Assembly (NCBI GenBank): GCA_905182985.1
Contig: CAJJDN010000156.1
Location: 33,046-97,045 of the forward strand
DNA from: Paramecium sonneborni
Lineage: Eukaryota; Ciliophora; Oligohymenophorea; Peniculida; Parameciidae
Length of the DNA stretch: 64,000 nt
Reading direction: 5' to 3'
Translations under genes and position numbers: made by a program
Shown here: positions 1 to 12,595 of the stretch, one piece after another
Layout: each line of letters begins with the position of its first letter
How positions within the stretch are numbered: the first letter of the stretch is position 1
The notes under the pieces: generated by a model
Seen by the model: only the letters and a program-made list of their open reading frames with translations
Told to the model about the DNA's origin: nothing
Databases searched by the model: none

Positions 1-675
1 AAAATATCTTAATTATATAAAAAATAAATATAAAGGATTGTTTTTAAATAAAAAATTATTTTTTTTATTGAGTAAGAAGATTGAAAACAAAGTGACTGCA
101 AACATTACTACCCTATAGGTTATTTCTTGTTATTTTGATACATGCTTACTTATCGTGATGAGAATAATTGTTGTCAATTTTATTCTTGTTTTAATTTTGT
201 TAAAATTTAGTTGATATATCTGTAAAAGTTTAAAAATTTTATGAATTTCTATTTCATTATTTTAAAGTATATAGACGAGTAGACTAAATGCTACTCTAAT
301 CTTAATATATTCTTATTCAAATTAAAATATTGATATACAGCTTCAATTCTTGGGTCTAGTAACTCTATAATAACCTTCTTATTTTATAATAGAATCAATA
401 TAAGAATTATTTAAATTATATACGTATGAAATCAAATTTAAGATCTTAATTGTTTAAGATTAAATGAGTTATTTATTCCTAATTTATAAGTTTGAGTATG
501 ATTTTCCTAATTCTTTTAATTATCGTAGGATAGCATAAATATCTCTAAATGTTTTGAAATTTTCTAACAAGATTTTCATTTAAGTAAAATTCTTGACCAA
601 ATCATAATAATGATATTAATATAATTATTATATAAATTTCTTTAAAAATTAATTATACAAATTGATACTTGTATA
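1..675. other. AT-rich flank with one weak small ORF
   Basis: No gene can be supported here. The minus strand has a TGA-free frame at 579-343 (78 codons, starting MKILLENFKTF) that reads like protein. In DNA this AT-rich a run of that length without TGA is expected fairly often by chance, so it is only a candidate. No RNA gene or repeat was seen. Confidence 0.3.
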
Positions 676-3093
676 TCAATCATGCTCACAGCAACAAAAA
701 CTTCTCATTTTTGAACTTATTTCTTTCAAGCATTTTAAGAAATTGATTTAAAATATGTATTGACCTGATTTATTTAATAATCTTAAGGTTGAATTACAAA
801 AAAAATATCCCTAAACCTAAACCTTAAGATCTTAAACTTATCCATATTTTATTTAATCATTAACAAAGTTACCTGTAAAATTACTCCAATCATAATCAAA
901 GGATGGATTTTGATTATCTTTTTAAAAGCTACAGTCTTATTAAATTCTCTCAAAACTAGCACAATTTCCATTTTTTTTATCGTCCTTCCAACATCCTTTA
1001 TATTTTATTATCTCATTTTTTGTTATCTCTAGATTTATTCCTTCTCCATTTTTTTTATTATTCCTCAATTCTCCTGAATAGATTTCCAAAAGTTTAAATG
1101 TATTTCGTTAATAAATATATTTTATAACATTTTTACCTTCCATCTTTAGATCTTATACCAAATTATATATAGTTACATTAAAATATAAAATAATATCACC
1201 ATTTTGATTTTATTAAATAATTTTTCCTTTGAATTGAAAATCCTCATAATTATTTTGACTAAATTATCCAATTAATAATTAATGTTTATATAATCCCCAC
1301 CATTATAATGAATTTTTCTCTAATGCCATAATCATATTATTTAAATTTATAGGTTTTTCTTAATTTTCATCAAAATCCCAATTATTAATTTAATTATTCA
1401 TATTTTCTTTTTTCAAATTCATTATTTGATAATAGTCTATAAAAATTTTAATTTCAGGTATTTAATTTTATAATACTTCGATAAATTAAATTTTAGATGA
1501 TGGTTATATAAATTACTTTAAAGAATCAGATTCTTAATTTGGATTAGAGATATTATCTAATTAGGATTCTATCCTCTAAATTCTATTATTAGATTATACG
1601 GTAGTTTAAGTATTAGGTCGGTCGTAATGGTCTTCTTAATTTTCAAGATTAAGTTAAGATACTTATTATATTCTTTTCTTTGTCAAGCTCTTATTAATTT
1701 GATTAAATTTAAAATCTTTTTAATCTTTTTTATTCATCTCTTAGATTTCTTTTTCATATTTTAAACAAATTTAATTATTATGATCATTACTATATAACTG
1801 TAGAATATAATATATATCTTCTAAGATGTTGGAATTTATTTCTAATTACTCATATTATTTGTATAATCCTTTTATATGTTTAGCTTTTTTTTTTAAGTTT
1901 GTGAAAGATTCACCAATGTTTAATAAATAATTATTTAACTCTTCCTTATCTAAATAATATAATAAATTCTCATCAAATTCATAACATTTGTTCATTATAA
2001 GGCCTTTAATGTATTCATTCTCTTCATGATTCATTTTATTATCCAAGGTTGCTTTTTATTTATTCTATTCCTATATAAAGTTACCTTGATCTTCTTAAAA
2101 ACTTAAATTGTTTATAATAGTCTATCTAAAAGATTCTTCAGTAAAAAATTTTTCCTATTCTTTGAAATATTCTTCTACATCAATTTTTAATTATTAAAAT
2201 TTTTCAGGTATTTCATCGTTAAATATAATATTTTTAATAATTTCTGAAATTTTATCAATAATTTATGTTCCAAAATCTTAAATATTATTTTAATCATGCA
2301 ATATTACTTTTATTTATTCTTCTCTTTTGAATGATTATTAATAACAACTATGAAGATCACACTTTTAATAAAATTTTTCAAAATTTCCAAATAATTCAAG
2401 CATCATAATGCCTAATGCATATCTATCCTCTTTTTGTATAATTTTGTAAGTTTTAGCTTCAACTATTTGTTAAATTTTATTTTTATCACCTTTAGCATTA
2501 TGTAATTCAGCAATAAATGAATTTGACAAATATGGATATAAATTTCTCATTTGATCTTGATTAATAGGATCAATATAGTTTTTTCTACATGTGAATATTT
2601 CCTAATTATAATCATCCATATATCCAAAATCTATCAAATAAAATTTATTATCATCCCATATAATATTAGAAGGTTTCATATTTTTATGAACTATTGTTAA
2701 ATATTTGTGAATTTATGCTAATTCCAATAATTAAAAAAAATAATTTATTTTATCTTCTTTTGATAATTTTTATTTTAATATGTTTAATAATGAATTTGAT
2801 TTGGAATTACATTTATATTATACATATAATGGAGAGGAACCTGAAGATTTTTATTATGTAGTGTATTATTCTATTTCAACTAAACACGTTTAATATTTCT
2901 TATATCTTTTAAGCTTTCCTTCCAATTATTCTTGATGCTTAATTTATTTTACTCTTTATTAGAATTATATAAGTGATCCGCATTCAATTTTTTTGACCAA
3001 TTTGTCTTAATCATTATAAAATATTAGTGGATGAGCTGTTGATTTTAGTTTAGTTTCATCAGGATAATAATTCACACTATTACTTTTATTCAT
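676..3093 (-). CDS. Pseudokinase with C-terminal MORN-like repeats
   Basis: A single uninterrupted ciliate-code frame of 805 codons. Residues about 165-330 form a protein-kinase C-lobe: the catalytic loop reads IVHKNMKPSNIIW where active kinases have HRDLKPxN, followed by LIDFGYMDDY. The catalytic aspartate is replaced by asparagine, and no glycine loop or VAIK lysine is visible upstream, so it is probably an inactive kinase fold. The last third has MORN-type motifs (IYSGELRNNKKNGEG, YKGCWKDDKKNG), which in other proteins bind membranes or scaffold partners. The start is the first ATG of the frame and the stop is TGA at 676-678. Architecture matches the gene at 10389-12438. Function is not known; a scaffold role is inferred. 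Confidence 0.8.
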
Positions 3094-4486
3094 TTATATA
3101 AAAATTTAATTAATTGATTATTATATCTATAAGTTTCCATTTTATATATACTAGTTTATATAATTAAATATAGCAAATATAAAATGTATGATTAAGAGAA
3201 TATTTTGATGTTTGACTTTTAAAAGAATATTAATTATAATTTATTAAATAATTCATGTTAAATTAGGTTTTATAAATTTTATTAGTTTTCGAATTTCAAA
3301 ATAGTATGTGATTTTTTTAAAAAGAGAAAAATGTTCGATAAAACAGGATAAAGTGATGGAGTAAATATCAAGTCGATTAGAGATAAGAATGTTTAGAAAA
3401 GTTTCAAGGTTTTGAGGAAAAGTTAAAGTAAAGTACAATTATTTTGATAGAATATTTAAATTTTTTTCTGAATAAACTTTGACTAGTTCTTCCATAGTTT
3501 AAGGTAGTTAATCAATTAAGACATAAATTCTAATTGCACCTATGAAGCATATATTGAAACTCAAAATGCTATGATTATATAATTTCAATTTAATTATTGG
3601 CAGATAATAAGCAAAATGTAACTAGAATTAAAATCTATATTAATAAAACACTTAAAATTCAATTAATATATTTCTTTAAGTTTTATAAAATTTATCATCA
3701 GTTTTAGATACATAAAAATATTCTCACTAAATTATCAAACTTATTTATTATGATCATATATCAAATGAAAGATTGTATCATTCTTTTTTCAAATTTGAAT
3801 TCTTATAAATTCTTAAAAACTTTTATCATATACTTATAAACTCCTTGTATATTGGTAGATGTAGAATTACAAAAAAAAAAATTTATTTAATTATTCGCAA
3901 CCAAGAAAAATTGTTACGTGTAGACCAAGGCTAATAAGGTAGGTGAAGTTTTATATATGAAATCAAAGTGAATTTGTATAGAGGATGATTGTAAAGTACC
4001 AAAAAAAGAATATTAATTAAGAATGACAGCTCTGCTTAATTGAATATGACTTGAATTATACTTAATATATATAAAAATATATTGATGGAAGATTAAGTTA
4101 CTCGTTTTAAGAATAAGTATTTAGTAAATCGTAGTAATACCAAAAGAATGACCATACGAAAACCTTAATTGGAACATTCACCTGATAATTGGAAGGAAAT
4201 GTTTGGTAACTTCCTAAATGATATTTCGTTAAAAAAGAAACATCATAGAGAAAAGACAATGAATGTAAGAATAATGTTATTAATAATGATAGCATCTTTA
4301 AGATCCTTTGGTTCATGAGAATCCTCTTTCAATACCATGTACAACATAAAGATTTAAATTGGAATTATTTAAATATCTTGAAGGTGAATAAAGTGTTTAG
4401 GAAATGATGAATTCTATAAATTTTCCTGGATTGAAAGTAATTATATTCTTGGACAAGAGTAAGAAATAAGCCCAGACTAAACAACT
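3094..4486. other. Long gene-poor spacer
   Basis: About 1.4 kb without a supportable gene. Both strands have TGA-poor frames around 3.5-4.0 kb, but composition alone explains them and none has a recognisable domain or a clean ATG start. In-frame codons of the next gene extend upstream to about 4393 without an ATG, so a short first exon may lie here. Confidence 0.3.
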
Positions 4487-5768
4487 ATGAAATAACATGT
4501 TTAAAAGTTGCGTAATTTCAGAAATCAACATAGTGTGCCTGTGTATGATAATTCTACTCATACAATGCAAATGAGACAATAACATTTAATGATTGAAGGG
4601 AAATTTGATGAAGCTCAGTAAATCTAATAACAATTGCATGAATAAACTTAAAGAAAAATCTAAGTTTTAAGAGATTTTATTTAAGAAAGAGTATAATAAT
4701 ATATTAATTTAGATTGAATTAAGAAAAAAGGCAAATCAACAATAAAGATTGGAAGAAATAAAAAACATTCATTTTATTAAAACCTTTTATGATATATCAA
4801 ATGAATATCGACTTAAACATCAACAATAATAAGAATAATTAGAAGAAGATTCTCATTACTTTAAGAAAAGTGTACCAGGTTCTAAGAAACTTAAATAGAT
4901 CTATGTAAATTATGATAACGTACAACCATATGTAAAACATTAAGGAAAACATTTTGATAAATATAGTTATCCATCCATCGCCATTTTAAAAGATACTATG
5001 AATTAATAAAGTAAAGAATATTTACAAGAAGTTTAATAATAAAAATAAAAGAGATTTGAAGATGCATTGAAATAAGTTAGAAAATTATTAGAATCTCAAA
5101 ATATTAGATTTAGTAGTAATAGAAATAATAATAATAAATCTTAACCTCTCGATTGGCAAATTGATGTTACTATTGCATCACCTAAAAGAAATCCTACTGA
5201 AAAGATTAATATCTCTTAGACTGGAATTGATTACAAAAATCTTAAAGATTATGTTATTGCAAAGAAACCATTTTTTTTATTTACAAAAAGAGCTAAATAA
5301 GATAAAAATCCAAAAAATGCACATGGACTTATTACTATGTTTGATCTTAAATTATATGATTATATCCATAACAAAAAGATTTATACATCTAATCCTTAAC
5401 TTAAATAGATTTCCGATAAATTTCATACAATGATTGAAAGTAAAAAAGAATAGGAAATTAATGCATAATTAGAAATATAAATTGAATAAAGAAAATATTA
5501 ACTTAATAAAATGAAAAGAGAATCAGCACCAGAATAATGTTTAAATGATGTATCTTAATATTCAGATGATTAATCTCTATAATCTATTTATGAAGTTAAT
5601 CTAGATATGTTATATAACTAATCACATTAATTACATAAAAAATTAGGTGAATCAATTGAGGGAGGTTTTGCTAAGAGAATAAAATAGATCATTAAATTAG
5701 AAGAAGTTAATCAATAATGTTTAAAAACAAATCTAGACAAATTAACAAAATAAAAGATTTCCTTATGA
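4487..5768 (+). CDS. Hypothetical coiled-coil protein
   Basis: 419 codons after removing one 22-nt intron (4691-4712, GTATAA...TTTAG) that carries an in-frame TGA; removal restores a continuous frame, which is good evidence for the model. The protein is rich in Q, K and E with long helical, probably coiled-coil stretches at residues about 55-100 and 300-350, and a less charged middle (VTIASPKRNPTEKI, HGLITMFDLKLYDYI). It ends GGFAKRIKQIIKLEEVNQQ and a short tail. I recognise no family. The chosen start is the first ATG; in-frame codons continue upstream for about 90 bases to a TGA, so the true start could be in an upstream exon. Confidence 0.7.
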
Positions 5769-5893
5769 TAATCAATTCTAATTATATTAAATTAATTATA
5801 GATTTATTATTAGTTAATCAAAGTAAATCATTTTTTTATGATGTAACAATTTTCTAATTGAACTGATATTTTTATTATTATTAATAATCTGGA

Positions 5894-7417
5894 ATGCATA
5901 AAATAACATTGAAATTTTTAGACCAGTCAATAGAATAGAAATATTAAATAGAACATTAATGTCCTAAAAGAAAAACTCACTTAAAACTATTCTTATTATT
6001 TTTTATAGTGTTTTAAATCATTAAGCTTATTATTGCTTTGATAATTAAGAATTATTCTGCAGTTTATCCAACACTTGGAATGATGGGATGTACAGCTTTT
6101 TCAAAATGCTTTAATTTAAATAAAGAATATCATTAAAGAACTTTAATGATATTCATTAATATTTGCTTTTCAATTTATGTTCTATTTTTTGATCCTCATT
6201 TAGATACTCCAACTATGTATTTTAGAGGTGCACATTAAATGGCCATCAATATTATTAATATATTAGGAACTGAATTTATAGATTCAACCGTTACTATTAT
6301 TATGTTGTATTTACTAAGAATTTTTCATATTGTTTAAAATACTTCCAATCTTGATATTACTACTATTATAATGGGATTAGGTGCTAATCTTGCCATGGTT
6401 ATAATGGTCTATTTATATCATAAAGCTATTCGATCATAATTTCTATTAACTAAAATTGATTAAAGATGGGAAAATATTTTAAAATAAATTCTTCATAATT
6501 AATAATTTATCCTAATAAATTATCATATGGAAAAATTGTAATTCTAAAGTATATCTTCAACATTTTCATAAACTATCCAATCATAAGCAGAAGTTCTTAA
6601 TTTTATAAGAAAAGCTAAAGTTGAAAATGATTCTTTAGAAAAATTTTTATTTCACAAATTACAAGATTTCTCATCAAATTTTTTAGAAATCATAAACCAT
6701 TCATTAAATGTTAAATTTGATAAATAATTAATTTAGATTAATTATTCTATCTTTTTTGGAAATTAACCTACTATCTTAATATAAACCAGTTCATCAAAAT
6801 TATTTTCAGAAAATTCAGAAATTTAGAAAGCTTGTCATTTATATCTTAAATTAATGACTGTTTTTATTAAGATTATTAAAGAAAATAAGCCATTTAATAA
6901 AATATAATTCCATAATTTAGCTAATAAGATTTAATTTCAAAATTTAATGATATCAATATGGAATAAATAAATTTAATCAAAAACTGTAAGTTTGAAGAGA
7001 TCCATATTGAAAATATAAACTTTTTGTAATCCTTCAACAAAAATTTAATTTATTGGTTCAGATTAATTAATAAAAACTATTCCAAAAATATTTTATTTAT
7101 TATTAGCTTCCATAGTTAATTGTACTATTAATTAATAAATGATAGTGAAACATGAGATTTTGCAAACTTAATCAAATAGAATTATATTTTAAGGAAAATT
7201 CAATATACAGAAACTTAATTATTCAACCACTAAAATTAAATATTACTTGCTTCTCATTTGCAAAGAAATCTATGCAGATTAATTTTGTATAAATTTTTGT
7301 TAATAATATTTTTAAGGTATCAATTTAGAACTAAATGATGAAATTCTTTAGCCATTTTATGATCGAATAATACCCAAAAATTAAATAGGGTATCTAAAGA
7401 AAAAGTTAACTCAATGA
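5894..7417 (+). CDS. Multi-pass membrane protein, degenerate sensor-kinase-like tail
   Basis: 507 codons, no intron, start fixed by an upstream in-frame TGA. It opens MHKITLKFLDQSIEQKYQ, then has about five hydrophobic segments (residues about 30-180) and a long cytosolic tail. The tail includes LLLASIVNCTINQQM followed by short beta-type strands, which is reminiscent of the N-box helix and following strands of HATPase_c domains, but no G-box glycines or phospho-acceptor histidine are evident. The same layout and a similar start (MNKFTLSFNSKDLELKYQ) occur in the gene at 56277, so this is a paralogous family. Histidine-kinase ancestry is an inference from weak pattern similarity; an unrelated ciliate membrane family is equally possible. 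Confidence 0.7.
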
Positions 7418-7632
7418 ATTATTATATTTTGCTTTTTCAAAAAAGATAGTTTTATTTTTAAAAAACAATTTATAATATATTCTAAGAAATTATGAATCTA
7501 AAAAATTTTTTATTATTTTGATCACTTTTTAAATAAATAAAATTATTAATAATTAATGATTAATCTATATAAAATTTTTAATATATAAAAAATGTAGTAC
7601 AGAATTTGTGGAATAATATTATTATTAAAGAA

Positions 7633-9807
7633 ATGTCAAATATACGGTTTGTTTTTAAAAAAAAAGTTCACAAAACTCATTCGAATGTAACAAAATACAA
7701 AAATATTATTGAGACAATAAAATAAAATTATTAGTAACTAAATGAAATATATTTGTTTGCAATAATCAATCTAGGTTATAATTTAAATGAAAAAATTTAG
7801 AGGAGAAAGAGTCAATAGCAGAAATAAGAAATGATAAAGAATTTTAATAATTATAAGAACTTTATAAATAAAATAAATGGGCTTCTATAAAACTGCTAGT
7901 AACAGACACATAAGACTATAAATAAATTTTAAAAGATTCATAGGGAGTATTAAATTAAAGTATTTTTGGTTAAGAGATATAAAACAAAGATGTTTGTAGA
8001 TTAAATTAACCAATATAAACAGATTAATTAAATAAGAGGACCAAAATTTTGGAAATCAAGGGTAATGTTAAATGATTATATATTATAGTATTTAGTTTTA
8101 AGAAACAAAAAATAATAACGGATAGAACACACTTTAGATAGATTTTAGATAAAATGAAAAATTAAAATAAATGATAACTGATATAGTAGATTAAAGAATA
8201 AGAGAGTTGGGATTGACAATTAAAGATAAAATTGCAAAATATAAAGTCACATTAACATCAAGAATACCAGTATTTACAGCTATTCCTGGAAAAAAGATAN
8301 NNNNNNNNNNNNNNNNNNNNNNNNNNNNNNNNNNNNNNNNNNNNNNNNNNNNNNNNNNNNNNNNNNNNNNNNNNNNNNNNNNNNNNNNNNNNNNNNNNNN
8401 NNNNNNNNNNNNNNNNNNNNNNNNNNNNNNNNNNNNNNNNNNNNNNNNNNNNNNNNNNNNNNNNNNNNNNNNNNNNNNNNNNNNNNNNNNNNNNNNNNNN
8501 NNNNNNNNNNNNNNNNNNNNNNNNNNNNNNNNNNNNNNNNNNNNNNNNNNNNNNNNNNNNNNNNNNNNNNNNNNNNNNNNNNNNNNNNNNNNNNNNNNNN
8601 NNNNNNNNNNNNNNNNNNNNNNNNNNNNNNNNNNNNNNNNNNNNNNNNNNNNNNNNNNNNNNNNNNNNNNNNNNNNNNNNNNNNNNNNNNNNNNNNNNNN
8701 NNNNNNNNNNNNNNNNNNNNNNNNNNNNNNNNNNNNNNNNNNNNNNNNNNNNNNNNNNNNNNNNNNNNNNNNNTAACAAAATACAAAAATATTATTGAGA
8801 CAATAAAATAAAATTATTAGTAACTAAATGAAATATATTTGTTTGCAATAATCAATCTAGGTTATAATTTAAATGAAAAAATTTAGAGGAGAAAGAGTCA
8901 ATAGCAGAAATAAGAAATGATAAAGAATTTTAATAATTATAAGAACTTTATAAATAAAATAAATGGGCTTCTATAAAACTGCTAGTAACAGACACATAAG
9001 ACTATAAATAAATTTTAAAAGATTCATAGGGAGTATTAAATTAAAGTATTTTTGGTTAAGAGATATAAAACAAAGATGTTTGTAGATTAAATTAACCAAT
9101 ATAAACAGATTAATTAAATAAGAGGACCAAAATTTTGGAAATCAAGGGTAATGTTAAATGATTATATATTATAGTATTTAGTTTTAAGAAACAAAAAATA
9201 ATAACGGATAGAACACACTTTAGATAGATTTTAGATAAAATGAAAAATTAAAATAAATGATAACTGATATAGTAGATTAAAGAATAAGAGAGTTGGGATT
9301 GACAATTAAAGATAAAATTGCAAAATATAAAGTCACATTAACATCAAGAATACCAGTATTTACAGCTATTCCTGGAAAAAAGATACCTGTTCAAATTAAT
9401 ATTATGAATAGTGGATCAAATTAGTGGATTAATGTTTCTCTAAAAAATATAGAATTAAACATCAATTAAAATCTTTCTAATATTGCAAATGGGTGAATGT
9501 TTAACAATTAATATTGACTTACCATACGTATTTTTTCATTTCAAAAATCAATAAGAAAAGATTTATGACTTTTATGTAATAAATAAAAAAAAATGTTTAG
9601 ATAATTTGTTAAGATGAGAAATAACAATCTATACAATTGGATAATCCTATTAAGATAACTGTCAAAGCTCCAAAACAGGATTAAATAATTAAATAACTTT
9701 AAGATTTATTTCCTTAAAAGGATAAAGAAGACTTAATCAAATATGTAAAAGAATATGGCAAAAATAAATCTTTTGATAAATTAGTTGAAAAGATCTTATA
9801 AGAGTGA
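7633..9807 (+). CDS. NBR1-like PB1/FW/CUE protein, interrupted by assembly gap
   Basis: The coding path is 7633-7687 joined to 8774-9807, because 7688-8299 and 8774-9385 are identical copies either side of the N gap. Residues 1-65 look like a PB1 domain (MSNIRFVFKKKVHK..., then an acidic OPCA-like INLEEKESIAEIRNDKEF). The middle has an FW/NBR1-domain pattern (NIMNSGSNQWINVSL...GECLTINIDLP...KITVKAP). The C-terminus resembles a CUE/UBA domain (QLQDLFPQKDKEDLIKYV). That order matches NBR1-type selective autophagy receptors, without the ZZ zinc finger. Introns: 26 nt (7775-7800), 29 nt (8067-8095) and 25 nt (9576-9600). A one-base excess at GGG 9491-9493 breaks the frame inside the FW region. 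A paralogue lacking FW lies at 37968. Confidence 0.65.
7688..8299 (+). repeat. Direct repeat, copy 1 (612 bp, before N gap)
   Basis: Identical as far as read to 8774-9385. The copy ends exactly where the N run begins and its partner starts exactly where the run ends, which is what unmerged overlapping contig ends look like. Confidence 0.9.
8300..8773. other. Assembly gap (474 N)
   Basis: A run of 474 N flanked by a 612-bp direct repeat. Open frames crossing it are artefacts of the Ns. The true spacing may be zero if the two flanks are the same locus. Confidence 0.99.
8774..9385 (+). repeat. Direct repeat, copy 2 (612 bp, after N gap)
   Basis: Second copy of 7688-8299; this copy continues into the 3' part of the NBR1-like gene and is the one to use for the gene model. 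Confidence 0.9.
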
Positions 9808-10388
9808 TAATTGATTCTTTGATTTATATAAATAACATAGGATTTCTAATAAATTTAAAATCCAAGACTAATTATTATTACTCTTGTTTTATAAGAAATT
9901 TAATCACTACATCAATATTATTTCTCTTTTTTTTACTCTGTTCCAATTTCTTATATATGAGTTTTATAAAGAAATCTGCGACGACTACTTTTTATTTACA
10001 TAATTATTAAAATGAAAATATTTCAATTTAATATGAATTTTTATATGAAATTTGCTCTTTTAAATATTCGATTTAATATTTTTGTATTCTTTATTATAAA
10101 AATCTAATATTTATTATAAGTATATATTGGAGAAACTATGTTAATAATGATTATATAAATATTATAACCTTGATTTATCTTAGAATCTTTAAGTAATGTA
10201 ATAGAATAAATTGAATGATGGATTATAAGAATTTTTAAAAATGATATAGTTGATCATCATTATTAATAATAATTAAAATTATATATATTGTAAATTTTCC
10301 ATTCTAAAAAATCTATTTATTTAATTTGAAGTGTTAATTGATAAACAAAAGATATTTAATATATTAAAAATAGTTAATTTATATATAA
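9808..10388. other. Spacer between convergent genes
   Basis: About 580 bp between two convergent stop codons. A TGA-free plus frame runs from about 9804 to 10216, but it has no ATG start, is dominated by I, F, L, Y and N codons, and shows no domain. I see nothing I can support. Confidence 0.4.
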
Positions 10389-12438
10389 TCATAAAATAGC
10401 ATTTTGATATAATCCATTTCTCCATATACCTAAGATTACTTATTATTATAAATTAGTAAATTATCCCTAACCAGAAATTTAATCATTTTCAAAATGTCCT
10501 GAATAAACGCTCTTATCACTAAAATATAATTTGCCATTTCCATGTTTTCTACTTAATTATAATTATGATTTACTTTCCATCTTTGAATTCTCCATCATAT
10601 TTAACCCATGCATTCAAACTTAATGCTTAATTAAAATCCAAAGGATTAACCATATTAATAATTTAAGAATTAAAGTTTTTTAGAACTCCATTCCCATCAT
10701 ATTAATTACCACGAAATAATCCTGCATATATTACCATTCCATTTTCATTTAATATATAACCTAAAATTATATAATCAATTTACCTTATCTACGATCATTT
10801 AAATCTTCAGTAGAATGATAATTAATTTGATTAATAAATTCATTCTAAAGATTTGTAAATGTAGTTAATTCACCTATTTAATGTTCTTTCTATTAACCTA
10901 AAAACTCTTCAGGTATATTATTAAATTCATTTTGACTATATTATTTATTTAATTAACGTCTAGCACTTAAAATTTATTTCTCCTAAAAAATTGGTCGAAC
11001 TTTAGTAATTTAGTTTTTTTATTAAAGTTTTTGCTATTTCCATACACCTCTTATAATATATTTATCAATTGTTTAAAATCTTCCTTCACCTTCAATCTTA
11101 TCATTTATAAAGTTTCCTTAAAATATTTCATTATTTGATAAATACAGTGTTCCTGAACCATTTTTTCTTTTTATTTAAATAAATAAATACTTTGAATCTT
11201 TGATATTTCCTTAATACTTGATTGCATACATCATTACATTTGTAAAATCATGATAATCATATGCTTTATCCAATTTAATAAATTTATTATAATTAATAAT
11301 AGAATATCCATTTCTTTATTAGATACCTTGTGAGATAAAAGATTCTTCATTATAGATATATAATAATTACCTAATGATTCTTTCTCATCCTCATCTATTC
11401 TTTAACATTATTATTATTACTAATATTATTACTATTATTATTACTATTATTATTACTATTATTATTACTATTATGAATTAAGTAATTTGATTAGATAATC
11501 TTACTTATCTAATGGAACTGATACCAAACAATCTGAAATCACACTATTATTTTCATTATTAAAATTTATATGTTGTATTTTATATAGATTTGATAATTAT
11601 TGAGATGGTAACTCAATATTAATTTTAGTTAATTAATCTACTAATTAATTATAATTAGGTCTCTAATCTGGATCAATAATCAACATTTAAATAATTATTT
11701 TTAAAAAATCTTATTCATAATTCTTATTTTATTATAATTCTATAATCTTTTAACTTAAAACATTCTCAGCAATATTTGAATTATAGTATACATCTTCAAC
11801 ACTTTTTTCTAAAATATAAAATTTTAATTATCACTTAATATCAAATGCAATATTAACATTCCAAAACCAAAAACTGTAGCTTTTTCAACATTATATTTAA
11901 TTTATTTATACTCTTCTGGAGCAGGATACCCAAAAAATTAATTATTATTGAGAATAAAAGAAGTTACTTTTTAAAAAGGCTTCAATTTCCAACTCTCTCC
12001 ATCTGTCGTATATATATTATAAAATCCTAAATACTAGCAACTACTTCTTAATGTTCTTTATGCTCCAAATATATTTGCAACCATATTTACAATCTAATTT
12101 TTATAGAGTATTTTTTTTTTATCCAAATAATCATATAAATTATAAGTAGGATGTTCCATTAAAATAGCAAATAAATATTCATTTTTAAATGTATCTACTA
12201 CACAACCTCTTGATTAATAATATATTTTTGTTATTGAATCACATTACTTAAAATCATAAGTAGTCAATTCTGCTTCTTCAAAATTTTCCTATTCTGATTT
12301 CCAAACCCAATATTCATATTGTTTCTTTTCCGAAATATGTTCATATATTGTATAATCACCCCTTTCTATTAATAATTTCATCTGTTTCAACTTTCCACTC
12401 AATAAGATTATTTAGTTATTCTAATTACAATTACCCAT
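10389..12438 (-). CDS. Myristoylation-motif pseudokinase with polyQ and MORN repeats
   Basis: 649 codons after removing four introns: 11809-11834 (26), 11345-11370 (26), 10761-10783 (23) and 10549-10573 (25); the length closes exactly. It starts MGNCNQNN, a classical N-myristoylation/palmitoylation motif. Residues about 60-260 are a kinase-like fold that lacks HRD and DFG but keeps an APE-like FGYPAPEEY and a C-lobe end, IIDPDQRPNY. A glutamine tract (about 15 Q written as TAA/TAG) follows, then MORN-type motifs (NGSGTLYLSNNEIFQGNF, HGNGKLYFSD, YSGHFENDQISGQGQF). Same architecture as 676-3093. Probably an inactive, membrane-tethered scaffold; partners unknown. Confidence 0.8.
11407..11474. 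repeat. Trinucleotide tract encoding polyglutamine
   Basis: Nine-base units ATTATTACT repeated with small variation. On the minus strand the codons are TAA and TAG, so in this code the tract is a polyglutamine run inside the pseudokinase gene. Length variation between strains is likely. Confidence 0.85.
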
Positions 12439-12595
12439 TTAATATTTTATTTTAACTATTATTATTTAAATACTCTATTATTAGTTTTATTGTCAAATAT
12501 GTATAAATCACCTATCTATATATACTAAAATTCTTTATTATCTAAATTAAGACTCAAAATAAAATTGGAAATATAAAATAATATATCATTTTCAA

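Noticed and set aside
809..823. Telomere-like CCCTAAACCTAAACC
   Set aside because: It lies inside the pseudokinase-MORN reading frame and is only about two units long; no chromosome end is here.
3253..4585. Several minus-strand ORFs of 60-70 codons
   Set aside because: Hydrophobic, composition-driven, no ATG in some cases, and no conserved motif.
8207..8786. ORFs running through the N gap
   Set aside because: Translation of N; not sequence.
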